Source: Lunularia cruciata | Taxonomy: Eukaryota > Streptophyta > Marchantiopsida > Lunulariales > Lunulariaceae | Length of the DNA stretch: 64,000 nt | Assembly: GCA_948567375.1 (NCBI GenBank) | Contig: OX419756.1 | Location: 16,745,001 to 16,809,000 of the forward strand | Direction of reading: 5' to 3' | In this document: in pieces, positions 22,021 through 34,344 of the stretch | Layout: each line of letters starts with the position of its first letter | How positions within the stretch are numbered: the stretch's first letter is position 1 | Notes under the pieces: model-generated | The model's input: only the letters and a program-made list of their open reading frames with translations | Told to the model about the DNA's origin: nothing | The model's database searches: none | Program-made: the position numbers and the translations under genes

Positions 22021-22906
22021 ATCTATTCATGGATTCGACTGCCAGCAGCAGTGTGAAGAAACAAACAGACTACCGCATGGGGGAGAACGAAGGAAGGAGC
22101 TGCCGCGGGGGTCGAGGATCGTGACATGTAGGGAATTTGTACAGTAATTGAGCGGTCGATGCACGGAAGAAGAGAAAAGCAAAATCTGCAGAAAGTCGTC
22201 ACGAGGCGACCCGTCTTCATAGTTTCTCTCGTCCTCGTCACATGGAGCTGGTGGTTTCTCCTTCCATTCTTGTTGTTGGTAAGGGGACGGTTTGTTTGTC
22301 TCCTTGATATCGAGGAATTGCGTTGAGAGTATGAGGCGTGGAGTGGAAGCAGGTGGCGAAGAAGTAGACGCTGCCGAGGAGGAAAAAGATAAATAGATCG
22401 ATCCAGGTTGAGTAGTTCTTGGAGGATAGGGAGGATCACGTGGGAATGTGCAGGTGGAAAGAGGAAATTCCAGTGTCTTCCTTGTCAGAGAGGAAGGTGA
22501 GGGTGGTCCTCAAGAAGTCAGAGACGATGTGAATTTTGCTCTGGCAATAAGTGTGGCCGACCCCGCGGTCGCTGCTGCTTCTTGGAGATTACACTCAGAC
22601 AAGTACTACTCGGCTCTGATGAAGAGGAGCATCTCTAGTCTGGTCGGCTTTTCTTTCTGGCTTCCTCATCTGCGACGGAAGGAGACTGAAGGAAAGGAGT
22701 CTGACACAACCTAGATTTGGGAAAGAGAAGCGGTTGTGGAATCAGCTTGAGTTTGAGGAGGTTTCCGGCTTGACGAGTGGAGAATTGGTTGAGAAAGATC
22801 CGTGCAATTATTTTTCGGTTACTCACCTGGCCATGTAGAAAATCGCGGATTGGAATCAGGAACATATTTCAGAGTAGTATCTGACGCGGATTTCGGGATC
22901 GGGTTG
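22021..22906 (+). promoter_or_regulatory. 5' flank and probable 5' UTR of the aspartyl protease gene
   Basis: The base composition rises in G+C here relative to the repeats to the left. No unambiguous TATA box or start site can be fixed by eye. The reading frame is open upstream of the chosen ATG back to 22,802, but an upstream start would bury the signal peptide 35 residues inside the protein. Confidence 0.4.
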
Positions 22907-25900
22907 ATGAATCAAGACAGAATGGATTCCAGGACAGCTTTGGGAAGCAGGTTGAAATCATCGATCTTGATTATTTTGGTAGCCTTAACTTTGTTAGAGT
23001 ATATGGAATTGGCAAGGGCTAGGATTGAGTTGCCGGTTATTCGCTCGTTCTCTCATTTGGAAGGATCAGGGACTCATGGAGGGGGCAATGGTATGACTAA
23101 AGAACACGTTAAGGAGCTGAGAGACCATGACTACAAGCGGAGCAAACGGCATCAGCGTGTGTTAACCTCTGTTGCTGACTTCCCGCTTGAAGGAAATGAA
23201 TATTACGTGGGGTACGTTCTCCACCTTCCCACGTTCAAACTCGAACTCGTAAGCAGGCAATCAACCTATTTATCAGCGGCGAGCATTCTGGTTTGCCCTT
23301 GTAGAAGTTTTGTGGACTGCTCTCTGAATATATTGCGCGACTGCCCTCGAACGGGTTCTAATCACACAGAAGATTTCAAGGGGATTCACAACTGTGTGGC
23401 ACTCGTAGATCCTGAGATCACTTTCCCTCAATACATGGCAAGTTGGTTAAGTTCATGGACCATTTGAGCCATTAGCTTCCTCTCCTTGTAATTCCTCCGA
23501 TCGAACGAACGAACATACACAACTAAAAACTGTCCTCACGGTTTATCAATGAAAAGTTGAGCTCGATATGTGATTCCGGTTAAAGCGACTAATCTATTCG
23601 ATTCATGGTATGACCTCACACGGCAGTCTTTAAAATATTATGTGTGGGACCGCAGTCTATACTACACAGCGCTCGGGATTGGAACTCCCGTGCAGAACTA
23701 CTATGTTCAAGTCGACACAGGGAGTGATCTCCTATGGGTCAACTGTGAACCCTGCTCGAAATGCCCTAAGTCGAGCAATCTAAAAGTACGATACCTTCAC
23801 AATTCGGTTTGAATTCACTTAGAATTTTTTATGGTAAAATTGAGTTGTCGGTTTACGGCCTAGATTATCGAAAGCTGTAACTCATCAGTCCAAAATATGT
23901 GTACGAGTTATGCCTTAGACTGTATGACTGTATGACTGTATGACTTAGATATGTAAGTCACTCGAGTCTGGTTGCTGGCCCCGCCCTCCCTTATGGGTCG
24001 TATTAACGCGTGACGTCAGCTGTCAAACTACTGTAGTTCTTTCTGACTATTAGCTTGCCCTGCAAACGAGCTTTTTAATTTTAGCTTGTGACGAATATAG
24101 GCTTCTGGCCTGTTTCCTAACATCTATTCACTCGTCGTCTAGATACCTCTCAATATCTACGACTCCGACGAGACAACAACTGGGCAAAATGTCTCCTGTT
24201 TATCTTCTGACTGCAAGGCTCTCGCTAGCATCTCATCAAGCAGCTGCGTCGACAAGAGCTGCTATTATGGGTTTGGATACGGCGACGGGAGTACGACCAT
24301 GGGCTATTTGGTCGAAGATGTGCTGACGTTTGCCACAATTGTCGGCAACAATACCGTGAGAAACGCTACATCAAGTATCGTTTTTGGGTAAGAACAATTG
24401 CCGCTGGTCTATTGTCTAATCCTACCTTTTCCTTAACTTGCGGAGTGTTGCGACATACCGTTTCTCATCTTCCGGAAATGATTGCCAGTGTTATCAGCAC
24501 ATTTATGTAGCCATGGACTATTAAAAACAACATGGCTTTTGCAACAAGGGCTGATTGAATCCTGCTGTTAATGTCAGATGTAATTCAGGTTGAAGTTGAG
24601 GTTGTGACTAGAAATATCTCTCGCTTGTGGCTCTCTGAATTGCTCATGAATCCGGGATTTGCATCACGGAGATTTTGACATTTACGGTTGATGGGCAATC
24701 AGGTGTGGGTTCAACCAAACAGGAAGTTCTCTGACATCATCAGATCGTGCGGTGGATGGAATTATGGGTTTGGGACGGCACGTGCTGTCAGTTGTATCAC
24801 AACTAGCTGATAATGACCTGACTCCGAATGAGTTTGCCCACTGTCTTCAAGGAGATACTGGCAGCGGAGGTATCTTTGTGATTGGTGATGTGATAGAACC
24901 TGGGCTGGACTACACGCCAATGCTTCCGAATGAGTAAGTTATTTCGGGTCTAGACAACGTTCAGTCAGTCCAAAATTGTTGCTGAGGAAGAGTTAGCTCC
25001 TCTTGAAACTAAGCAATGGGGTTTTACACCATCGACCACATCTTTATGCAGGTACCATTACAATGTGAACCTGCAACGCATCGATGTAGGGAACACGACG
25101 TTGGATATCGACCCTGATGTATTCTCTTCATCAAGCGATGGAGATGGAGGCACTATATTCGACAGTGGGACCACTATGGCTTTGTTTGTCGACCAGGCCT
25201 TCGATGCTTTCTATAAGCAGGTCAGAATTTGGTTCCGACGTTGTTCAAATGTTTTATAACAGTCTGGATTTGCAGCGGAGGTAAACGTTTTTTATGCGAG
25301 GTGTACTCTATAGATCGTAAGAATGGTCGAGTCTGTATTTCTTTGTCCATGGCTTTGATGCAGCCAGCTTGCAACCTGAACATAGAAACCACGGCAGTGT
25401 GATACTAAATTGGAAACTGACATATGTGAACCAATCTGCCTACTTCCAGTTGGGAGGAATGCACAAGGTCTTTAACAGCGAAAGGTCTTGACGAGTCGTT
25501 AGGGATATAACGGGTTAGCTACTGAAACATGGAGGTATAGAGGCTCCAGACTTAGTTTAAATGGACTTGGAAACTGAAGCGGCTGGGCTTGCCCCGGCCC
25601 AGTGTTCAAACAGCACTCAGAGGAAGTTATTCATTTGAGTACAGGATATTGGAAACCTCAAGTGATGGATACTATAAACAAAATGAACTTAAAGTATGAG
25701 CTTAAGAGAGGTTTAAACAAGTATTTGTTTGACCAGTGAGCTCAGAATGTTCGGGTGTGGATTGCAAACGTTCTTAAGTTACTAAAGCTCTTAGTAACCC
25801 CAGGAAAGTATTGCTATACTTTCCTGGACCTTATATTTTTGTTTGCAAAGAGTATAGTACCGCAGGACAAGCATAGCCCCCAAAGAAGAAGTACGTACAA

Positions 25901-27762
25901 GAAAGGTAACGTATATATGTTACCTTCAATCTATGAATAATAACTAAGGGTGCGAGTTAACGTGGGCCAATTGAGTTGTCGTTGGACTAAACAATCAAAT
26001 ATCCAGGAGTTTGAAAGGTCTTCTACTTCAGTCATGGAAGTACATGCCCTCTCTGATTGAAATTCAGCCCTTGCGATTATTAGTTTGGCGGCAATCTTAG
26101 GTGTTCAAGGACTAAACTTTCATTCGGACCTTTGTTCTTGCAGCTCTTAGAAGTTGTAACTGTACCTTACATCACGATTGACGATACAACGTGCTTTGAG
26201 TATTCGGACGCGTAAGTACGCCTGTAATCCTCTTCCTTGATTAAATCCTTATACATCTAAGTATCCTCGCTTGATCTCCTCTGGAGTCATGACTCCGTGT
26301 AGATGTGCACAATCTATGGACAAGACTCTGAGTATTCAGCTAAGCTATTGTAGTTCACTTTCTCATTGAGAATTAGACCCTTCTCAGCTTTTCGTCCCCA
26401 TTTGGAAACTTCCGAAACTGTTTTGGCTCACATTCAAGGTCATAAGTCGCGTTTTTACCTCATGGCTAAGACCAAGTGTCAGACTTCCTGATGATTATAA
26501 TTGTCAGTTAGGTCCTTCCGCCCACCTGTACTGCATGCACATCCTAAGAATCTAACTAGCTTAGAACCGCATATGCTCACTTTCTTCTATCTTGGAAATC
26601 GTTGATCAGGCAATTAAGTGGAGTTTTCCCACCGGTTACGCTATTCTTTGAAGGTGCTGTGATGAAGCTTAGACCAGAAAACTATTTGTACAGGCAACAA
26701 GTGGTACGCACATATTTCCATTTAATTCTAGCTGCAAATGTAAAATGGTTTGTATGTCAGTTGACCATCCGCTGCCCTATAATGGTTGGTTCATTACGGA
26801 AATGTATGCTTATCTAAGGCGCAAGCATTTGGCGTATCTTTGTTTTTACTTATCATCCTGCTTCGAGAGCAAGTTCTCCATGCAAGAAGTTTAATCACAT
26901 TACACGTCAATTCTTGTATACGAGTTACTCACAGTCACTGTTCTCTCATTTAGGGCCGGAGTTCATTCTCTCAATGGTGTTTGGCTTGGTCCCCGAGCAG
27001 TTCTTCGAGGTTGGATTTATCTATTCTTGGAGGTTTGTTCGCTTGACCACAATCCCCTACGTTTCAATGGATTTCTGTAAAAGTATATGTGAAGGTGCTA
27101 TCGGAGTTATAATCGTGCTAAAATACCTAGGCCAATCTACTTATTTTTATATGCGCTCAATGACGAAAGTGTCCACTAATAGACAGGTAGCTATTGGGAG
27201 TTCCATTATGTACAATATATTAGGTCCGTAGCAGCCAGCATACATCATCCTGTTTACATCAGCCAGCATACATCAGCAGTTTCATGCTCATAACAGTGTG
27301 GCTTCTCACGTTCCTTTCTCTTTGCATACTTAACTAACCAAGTTCATGTCCAGAGCAGATATTGTACTGAAGAATAGGTTGGTGGTTTACGACATCGAGA
27401 ATGAACAAATAGGATGGATGGACTTCAATTGTAAGCCTTCTCGGTTATCTTACTGGATTTCTTTTTTATAACTTATTGTGACTTGTAAACTGCGAATTCT
27501 GTGTCTTTGAGTGTCAGAACTTCCCAGATTCCCATTCATACTTTCTCTAGGAGCAGTACCAAGCACCTAAATCCTAGTAATAACGGAGTTTTTTGATTTG
27601 GTTGTCTGTTCAGGCCAATCAGCTGTGCGAGTATCCAACGGTTCCGGGAGTCAGGAGGTCAGTTCAGACCTTGTTAATATCAGTTCAGGTTCTTTACATA
27701 TCTTTGCGGTGTACCTTTCAGTATTGGTATCTATTCTGGCATCAGTTGCAATGCGGATCTAG
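22907..27762 (+). CDS. GPI-tailed A1-family aspartyl protease, A36/A39-like (10 exons)
   Basis: Exons: 22907-23211, 23656-23785, 24143-24387, 24703-24933, 25052-25220, 26144-26211, 26610-26703, 26954-27032, 27359-27430, 27614-27762. All introns are GT-AG and phases match, giving 513 residues. Residues about 17-38 form a hydrophobic signal peptide. GLYYTALGIGTP leads to the first catalytic Asp in VDTGSDLLWVNC (D122). The flap is YGDGS (191-195), and the second Asp is in IFDSGTT (D341). The C-terminal lobe has LDLSILGD and VVYDIENEQIGWMDFNC. A Ser/Gly-rich spacer and a 23-residue hydrophobic tail (491-513) fit a GPI-anchor signal. Known: Arabidopsis A36 and A39 have this layout and act at the plasma membrane of pollen. 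Here a secreted, surface-anchored endopeptidase is inferred. ATG at 22,922 is an alternative start. Intron 5 (923 nt) is the longest and carries hairpins. Confidence 0.93.
23928..23952. repeat. Short tandem repeat in protease intron 2
   Basis: Three consecutive copies of an 8-9-base unit (GACTGTAT) inside intron 2. Confidence 0.8.
25778..25926. repeat. Three perfect short-loop hairpins in protease intron 5
   Basis: Hairpin 1: 8-bp arms 25,778-25,785 / 25,791-25,798, loop AGCTC. Hairpin 2: 12-bp arms CCAGGAAAGTAT (25,800-25,811) / 25,816-25,827, loop TGCT. Hairpin 3: 8-bp arms 25,903-25,910 / 25,919-25,926 with an 8-nt loop. None overlaps a splice site. Confidence 0.9.
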
Positions 27763-28320
27763 AAGAGGAATCTCACAAATCGAGAAAGGTTCGTCCCCCA
27801 AATTGAAGGAGGTTCTGCACCTGAATTTCGAATGTATGACGAGCTTGGTAGTTTAACCTAGATCTATACGAAATAGTGCCCAGGTATTTGCTGGAGGCAC
27901 AGTAGCTAGTATGTAGATTATTGTAAAACACCTTTCGTGTTCTCTTGGCATAATTCGGTTGAGTCAGGGTGAAGGAGGAGGTAATGTCAGTGATCACCAT
28001 GGATATGGAGATCAAGTGCTTACGAGTATTCACCATTGTACGTCTCTTGTTAATGTGTCTATAAATTTAATTTTTTCACAAAGATGAATGTTGATAATTC
28101 GAATCATGTCCGCATAGACGTTTATCTTCACATTTTCGGACTCAAACTGGACTCCTGTTAGTTTTTCTATGGCTCGTCATTTTCGTGTCTGTCTTGTTTA
28201 AGTATTCCTAAAGGTGCTGGAGCGTACAGAGTTCTAGAGCCTTTACCGAAAACAAGTGCATATTCTAGGTTGTATATCAAAGTGTCTTTGTAATGAACAT
28301 CACCCTACTTGGGAGTGGAT
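27763..28320 (+). other. 3' UTR and downstream flank of the protease gene
   Basis: No further exon fits the protease. A+T-rich stretches near 28,060-28,080 could hold polyadenylation signals, but none can be fixed. No other gene is recognised. Confidence 0.4.
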
Positions 28321-28353
28321 TGTCTTAGCAACGTCCGGAACGTTGCTAAGACA
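28321..28353. repeat. Perfect 14-bp hairpin
   Basis: Arms TGTCTTAGCAACGT (28,321-28,334) and its exact complement (28,340-28,353), loop CCGGA. No poly-T run follows and no gene ends here, so a bacterial-type terminator reading does not apply. Confidence 0.9.
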
Positions 28354-29334
28354 TTCAGGAAAGGCATTCAACGTCGACTATGGTACCAAGTTGGTGGATA
28401 GTGTCTACTCTCCTTATCGGCCACAGTCTGCTCGATTGGTAAGTTGGTCGGAAGATCCCTATTCAGCACTCGGGGAGTAAGAGTCCAAACTATCCTCAAC
28501 TTTGTCCTTTGATATGCGACTCGTTATGAAATACCAGAGATCTTCTCAAATATTGTGCACAGCGTGGTTAAAAGGCAAAATAACAAGATGGTGATTGCAA
28601 AAGCTGAAGTCACACATTTCTATCTGCTAACATGTAAAAGGAGCATTCTTTTCAGTCTACTTTAACTCAACAGAAGTTACACCGAGTTGGTGAAGAGCAT
28701 TGTTGTACATTCTGAGAGCAAATCTACCAAATTCTCACCTTCAAACTCTGATTGTTTATTGCACGTCCAGGGACCACTGGCCCCTCAGCCATCGAGGAAT
28801 TTCTTGGATATGTAGTTTTAAACCCATTTGAACCTTGTGTGCAGAGAAAGAGACGAAGAAGGTCAAAACGATCTTGTGGTGTCAAAATTTATTCTTACAC
28901 TTGGAGCATCTGGTCCGGACGCCTAGTGCTACTCTTGTGTTATCTATTAGCCACGGACTGCTTTTCCGACTTAAGACCCTACTGGACCGAAGATCTCGAT
29001 CAGGATGTAGATTGTGAACCAGTGCCTCTCTTGTTGACGTCTGAAACTGCAGTCTCCGTCACTTTCCGGTTTGACTGCAAATTATATGCACGGGAAATCA
29101 CTAAAACTATAATTGTTTGGCTTCTTATCAAAGACGCTTGAAGATCGCACAGCAGTGTTGTCACGCTTGTTATTGACCTTTGCTGTAACATTTATATCAT
29201 GTATCTCTAGATGTATGTATCATGTATCTCTCGGATCTCCTATTGCACGTTCTTTAGTAAGACAATTGTGTGTAGGAACAAATGATTCTCCTCAAGGAGG
29301 AGAAGGCAATGAAAAGAAACACCCATTTCTTAGT
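28354..29334. other. Unassigned DNA left of the non-LTR copy
   Basis: A 129-codon frame (28,752-29,141, +) and shorter frames exist. None resembles a known domain or shows flanking splice signals. It may be a further-decayed part of the neighbouring element. Confidence 0.4.
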
Positions 29335-30600
29335 GCATGCGAAGGGGTAGACCTATTATTTACGGAGATGACATCTATAGTGGTTTTTTGGGTGGTTGGG
29401 TTCCCTCTGCATCTTTACTTTCCTTCCGCTTTGTGATTGTTGATAAGCCTGCTTTAGAGACTTATGTGACCAAAGTGGAAGAGGGATCCTTTTCTCTCTA
29501 AGTGTTATTGTGACGGATGAGAGATGGTCTATCTCTATGGGCATGGGAGGACCTTCCATCCTTTGTTTCACTACCATCAGATTGGACCAGAGGTTGATAG
29601 TTTTCCTTGATGGAGTGATAGTGTTAGCATATACTACATTCTCTCTTAGTTGATTTGTTCATTCCTCGGTCCACTAGAGCACATCTTCGCTCTTGCTTTG
29701 GCAAGGGTGTAAGCTCATGGATCCTAGCTCGACTGTGCATTAGAGCATTCTGACTTGCACTAACCACTTTCTCTATAACAATGAGGTTCAACCTAGGTTT
29801 GGTTCACTCGTTTGCATCCTCGTTACTCACTTGTGAGTGTGGTTCTACAGTAGATGCAACAACATTCCATATGACACAATGTCCTTATGGAGGACAGAGG
29901 ATAAAGACCCATGATGCCATCAAGGATATAGTGTTTGCTATGGCACGAGAGAGTGGATACCTTGCTTGATGAGAGCGTTCATATTCTTTATAGACAACAT
30001 GTGTCAGAGTATACCTATACTTGGTCAGAGATGATCAAGTGATTGTGACAAATGTTGTGGTTATAGACCTTATGTGGGATGCAATTTTGGAGGGAATGAT
30101 TACTCATCCTCTTGGATGAGCAGCGAGCGGAGTAGCAACATGCAAGTTCTCTAATTATAGGGGTATGCAGTGTGGTCACCTCTTTGTTCCTTTAGCTTTG
30201 GGAGTTATATGGAACTATGGACACGACATTTGACACATTTGTCAAGGAGTGCGCAAGAACTTATCATATTAGACGCCAAGGGTACCACTCTCATTCTCAT
30301 ACTTTGTAGTATACTTAAGACAACATGCGTCCATTTGTTTAGTAGAGAACATGGCAGGTGCAATCCAGAAGAGAACAATCTCTCTAGGTGATACTTCTTC
30401 AAATGCTCTAGTAGTTTGTAGACCTTACTACTTGCATAACTCGGATATCTTAGGTGCAGGAGTGCAGATTTCTCGTATCAATACTACGGGGGCCTAGCTC
30501 CATTCTACCTCATTTGTCTCTCCCTTGCACTGCGTGATGGGGTCTTCCCATCCTTCATGTGTTCTATGTGATTGCCTCTTTACTATTTCTTAGCACAAAC
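29335..30600 (+). mobile_element. Non-LTR retroelement remnant: C-terminal region and 3' end
   Basis: Colinear with 58,330-59,060. The best-preserved piece (29,781-29,969) reads CECGSTVDATTFHMTQCP, then HDAIKDIVFAMARESGY. This is a C-x-C...H...C-type block with a conserved His-Asp, found after the reverse transcriptase in a class of non-LTR elements of plants and algae. Downstream come degraded coding sequence (30,170-30,390) and the family 3' tail with stem-loop at 30,536-30,552. 5'-truncated and out of frame in several places. The RT itself is missing from this copy. Confidence 0.7.
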
Positions 30601-32240
30601 AATAGACCATACTTCCGAGTTGATCTGCCGTGATTTGGATTCGTAAGACTAACTCCACCAACATTACAAGGATCAAACTCAAGATGGTTAGCCACAAGCT
30701 GATGGTTTTATCTCGGGTGTGAATCCTCTTTCACGGAGTGGAGTGAGGAGAAACGAGAAACTTTCACAGCTTTACTTGTAGGCGAGGGCTCTCAACTTTC
30801 TGTATTGTACTTCTCCATATGAATGAATCAACTTATGGTTGATTATAACTGGGGACTACAGGAATAAAGACTTTAGTTTATTAACCCAAAATCAGGTGGT
30901 AATACCTGAATCTGCTCTCGGATACATAATATATTTTATACTCAAAATGTGTTAGCATAGTAGGACGAATGATCTGGCCGACGCAAATAGCAATCGTTGA
31001 TATTGCGCAGTTGTAAAGCACGAATCAAATAAAGTTCAATCTAATTATGTAGTTGTATTAAACATAATCCTCTTGTATTTAGTCAATGTTTGCGTCATGG
31101 ATGGCTATAGACTTCTTTTTCCATTGTGCATCCCTTTAAACTTCTTATCCCAAAAGATAAAGATTGTAGCTAACTTATGATGTCCACTTCCGTTGCTAGA
31201 GTTACAACCTTCCTGATCTATGTGCCAACACACTGCTTAAGGAATTGATACCGTGTAAAGTAAAGATGCTGTTTTGACAAGGGAGTGGAAGATTTTCATC
31301 TTACGATAACGACCGAGACAACAAGTCCTTTGTTTTTTTTCTACGTTTACATGTTTAAGGGACAGAATATCCAAACGTTTTCACATCTGCACAAGACTGT
31401 CAAAATTAGAACTCTTGTTCTCACGTAATTGTTATTTATTCTGGGGACTTTTATGGTCAAACTTAACCAGAGGATCAAAAAGATTTGGACTGTACGCATG
31501 CCGGGCCGGTTTTTATTGAATATCGGAGACATTTTAGCCTCCAGATTTGTGCTATTTTTCTCTCTCTCTTGTTCCAACACTTGATAAAACAATCAAAAGC
31601 AATAGAAAATTAAAATTCAACTGGACAGATAAGTTTCATTGTGATAGTGTAAGTCAAATCACGTGATCTTATAATTCTCATGAACTTCTCTAAAAAATTT
31701 GCAATCCAGTATATTCCAAGAAGATTGAGTCTACTACCAAAACTAGAATGTACTATAATATTGTATCTACTAATATAGGCTATGTAATATGCATAGAAAT
31801 ACATGGAAGGATCTACCAAGTCATTGGTCTCAATAGTGAACATAAACGGAATGGGAAGAGTATATTTTTGTCCTGATGTAATGAATTTACTATGGATTTA
31901 TAGTGATGTAGAAAACCACAATCAAGCGATATGATCTACATCAAAATATTTGGAAAAAGCAATAGTAACACTTTTTCAAAGAACTTAGACTGATTGGAGG
32001 AGGTATTCATTGGACAACCTTCTCGTCCATGCATTTGATTTTCAAATATGATTTTGGACAGACCAACTTTAAAACTAAACATCATCTTTGGTTCATGTAG
32101 CCAATGTAAAAATAATTTATAAAATGGGGGATGACCAAAAAGTTTAAAATACTTGTTATTCCTTAGACAATAACAGTGCATGGCATCAGATCCCTTATTT
32201 TGAAGTATCCATATTTTTGTGCTCCATGTATCCATAATTC
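30601..32240. other. Unassigned A+T-rich DNA
   Basis: Only short unconvincing frames. No RNA gene, repeat boundary or domain recognised. Confidence 0.5.
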
Positions 32241-32359
32241 TATTATTGTTCTCGCCACCTGGCGGGGAGTTCCTGTCCGAGACCACCAGTAGTGAGTCTA
32301 ATACCTGTTCGTACCCTTCTGTTAATTTGTTGACACGTGGAACCACCCTGCACTCAACT

Positions 32360-33010
32360 TCTCTCCTTAACGGTACCCGAGTGCCGTCAAAGCCCCCGAC
32401 ACACTCCCCTCGAAAGCCCCCACCCCCGATTCTTTGGTTATTGTTCGTTTCGCTCTAGGTTGTTGCTCGTTTCCAACTTACTCTGCGCTCTCTTTCACTC
32501 CCCGTCTGAATGTCAAACGACTTGCTCTTTCCTGTGCTTTGCGACTCGCTCCTTACAGTTTGTTCGTTGATCTCTCTCCTTAGTAGTACCCGAGGCCCCC
32601 GAGACACTCCCCTCGAAAACCCCCACCCCGGACTCTTTGGTCATTGTTCGCTTCACTCTAGGTTGTTGCTCGTTCTGTCTTACTCTCCGATCTCTTTCAT
32701 TCTCCGTTTGAATGTCAAACAACTTGCTCTTTCCTGTGCTTTTCGACTCCCCGTTTGAATGTCAAACGACTTGCTCTTTCCTGTGCTTTGCGACTCGCTC
32801 CTTACAGTTTGTTCGTTGATCTCTCTCCTTAGTAGTACCCGAGGCCCCCGAGACACTCCCCTCGAAAACCCCCACCCCGGACTCTTTGGTCATTGTTCGC
32901 TTCACTCTAGGTTGTTGCTCGTTCTGTCTTACTCTCCGATCTCTTTCATTCTCCGTTTGAATGTCAAACAACTTGCTCTTTCCTGTGCTTTTCGACTCGC
33001 TCCTTACTGT
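32360..33010. repeat. Tandem repeat block with a perfect 249-bp duplication
   Basis: Positions about 32,508-32,748 recur at about 32,757-32,997 without a difference I could find. Each unit holds GAATGTCAAACGACTTGC, CCCGAGGCCCCCGAGACACT and TTCACTCTAGGTTGTTGCTC. A diverged partial unit precedes them from about 32,365. Composition is C/T-rich on the plus strand. Frames inside repeat with the unit and are not taken as genes. Confidence 0.92.
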
Positions 33011-34340
33011 TTCTTCGATGATCTCTCTCTCCTTAGTAGTTTTCCGACTTTATCCTTGAGTATGTATAATCGGTTAACCTTTGCTATATTTTGCTTACTT
33101 TCAATACTAATCGATGTTTCGTCTCAGGTATTAAAAATGTATGGGTCGAGTCCCTTAATGTTTTCGAGTTTGTGATTTTGCATTCTTCCTTCTCTTGCTA
33201 ATCATTTTGTAGTTCACTTTATTCTATATCTACCCTTTAGGTGTAACTTAAGCTTCACAAGTTCCAATTTTTTCCTTGCTTTGCATGGTTATTACTTTGA
33301 GCTTTGAGCAGGCACTTTGGAAAACAATCGAGTTTACCTTGGTACTCAAGGGGTTTTTGAGCAAAAACTTTGTACTTACACTTGCTCAACTAGTTCTGCT
33401 CGCCTGAGGCGCTGATAGGATAGTATTTGCTTTCAAGCAGGTTTACTCTAACAGCTTTCCTTCAGTTGTTTTGCATTCTAAGACTCATGCGTTCATAGGT
33501 TCTATGTAGCTTGTTGCGATATATAATAGGACATTTCAATTGGAATTTATGGATTCTTTATGGAACCCTAGAGATTCCGTAACAATCTCAGCTGGTACCC
33601 GTAGAAAACAGTGGTGCAAAAGTGAAACGTAATTAAAATATTTTACAAGTTTATGGGGCATTTCAGAGATCACTCATTTGTTTAACGGGGCACATGCATG
33701 CAAGGGTTTATGGGTGTGATTAGGTGATAATAATAACAATGAGGATTAAGTATAAGTGTACATGTAATGAATTATAATTTTCCATGTGTCACCTTGACAA
33801 TAAATTTAGGAGAAGTGTTCTTGTGACATTGATATTTAATCTGCATGCTTTATGGGATTAGATGAAACTCAAGTACATCATGGATTTGTGTAAGGATGTG
33901 TTTACATACTTGTGTCCAATTTAGAATTTGAATCAAATTCCCTCTCTCACTAAATTAAAGATGGGTGTGAAAGCTTACCATGATTACGTGAAGTTGATAA
34001 GCAAATCCTTTGCATCAAATGTTGACTAAGAAAATTTGGTAATTTTGCACCAACTTTGAGATTTCTTGAGATAATAGGATAATTGGATAGATTGAGGAGG
34101 AGAAGAATGATAATGCATAGGCAAGCAAGTCATGCAAACTAGGGGTGAAATCAAAAGGGTTGCACCTCCATCTCCATCATTCCTTGATTCCTCTCATATC
34201 CATGGTTGATGGGGGCTAGAAGGAAGGGAGAAGACAAGAGGTTTGGAATGATATTGTCTCATTATGCACATATATTGAAGTATCTAGATAATCCATAACA
34301 TTTTAAATAGATTCAGGGGTAGTACTAAGAAACATGTGTA
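33011..34340. other. Unassigned DNA downstream of the tandem block
   Basis: No domain, RNA or repeat boundary recognised. C/T-rich to A+T-rich transition near 33,040. Confidence 0.45.
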
Positions 34341-34344
34341 GAAG

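Noticed and set aside
22023-22439. 138-codon minus-strand frame upstream of the protease
   Set aside because: Low-information composition, no domain, and it overlaps the expected promoter of the plus-strand gene.
28321-28353. Intrinsic transcription terminator
   Set aside because: Plant nuclear DNA, no following T-run, and no gene ending here.
32513-32971. Two identical 69-codon minus-strand frames
   Set aside because: They are the same frame copied by the perfect tandem duplication and have no domain or coding pattern.
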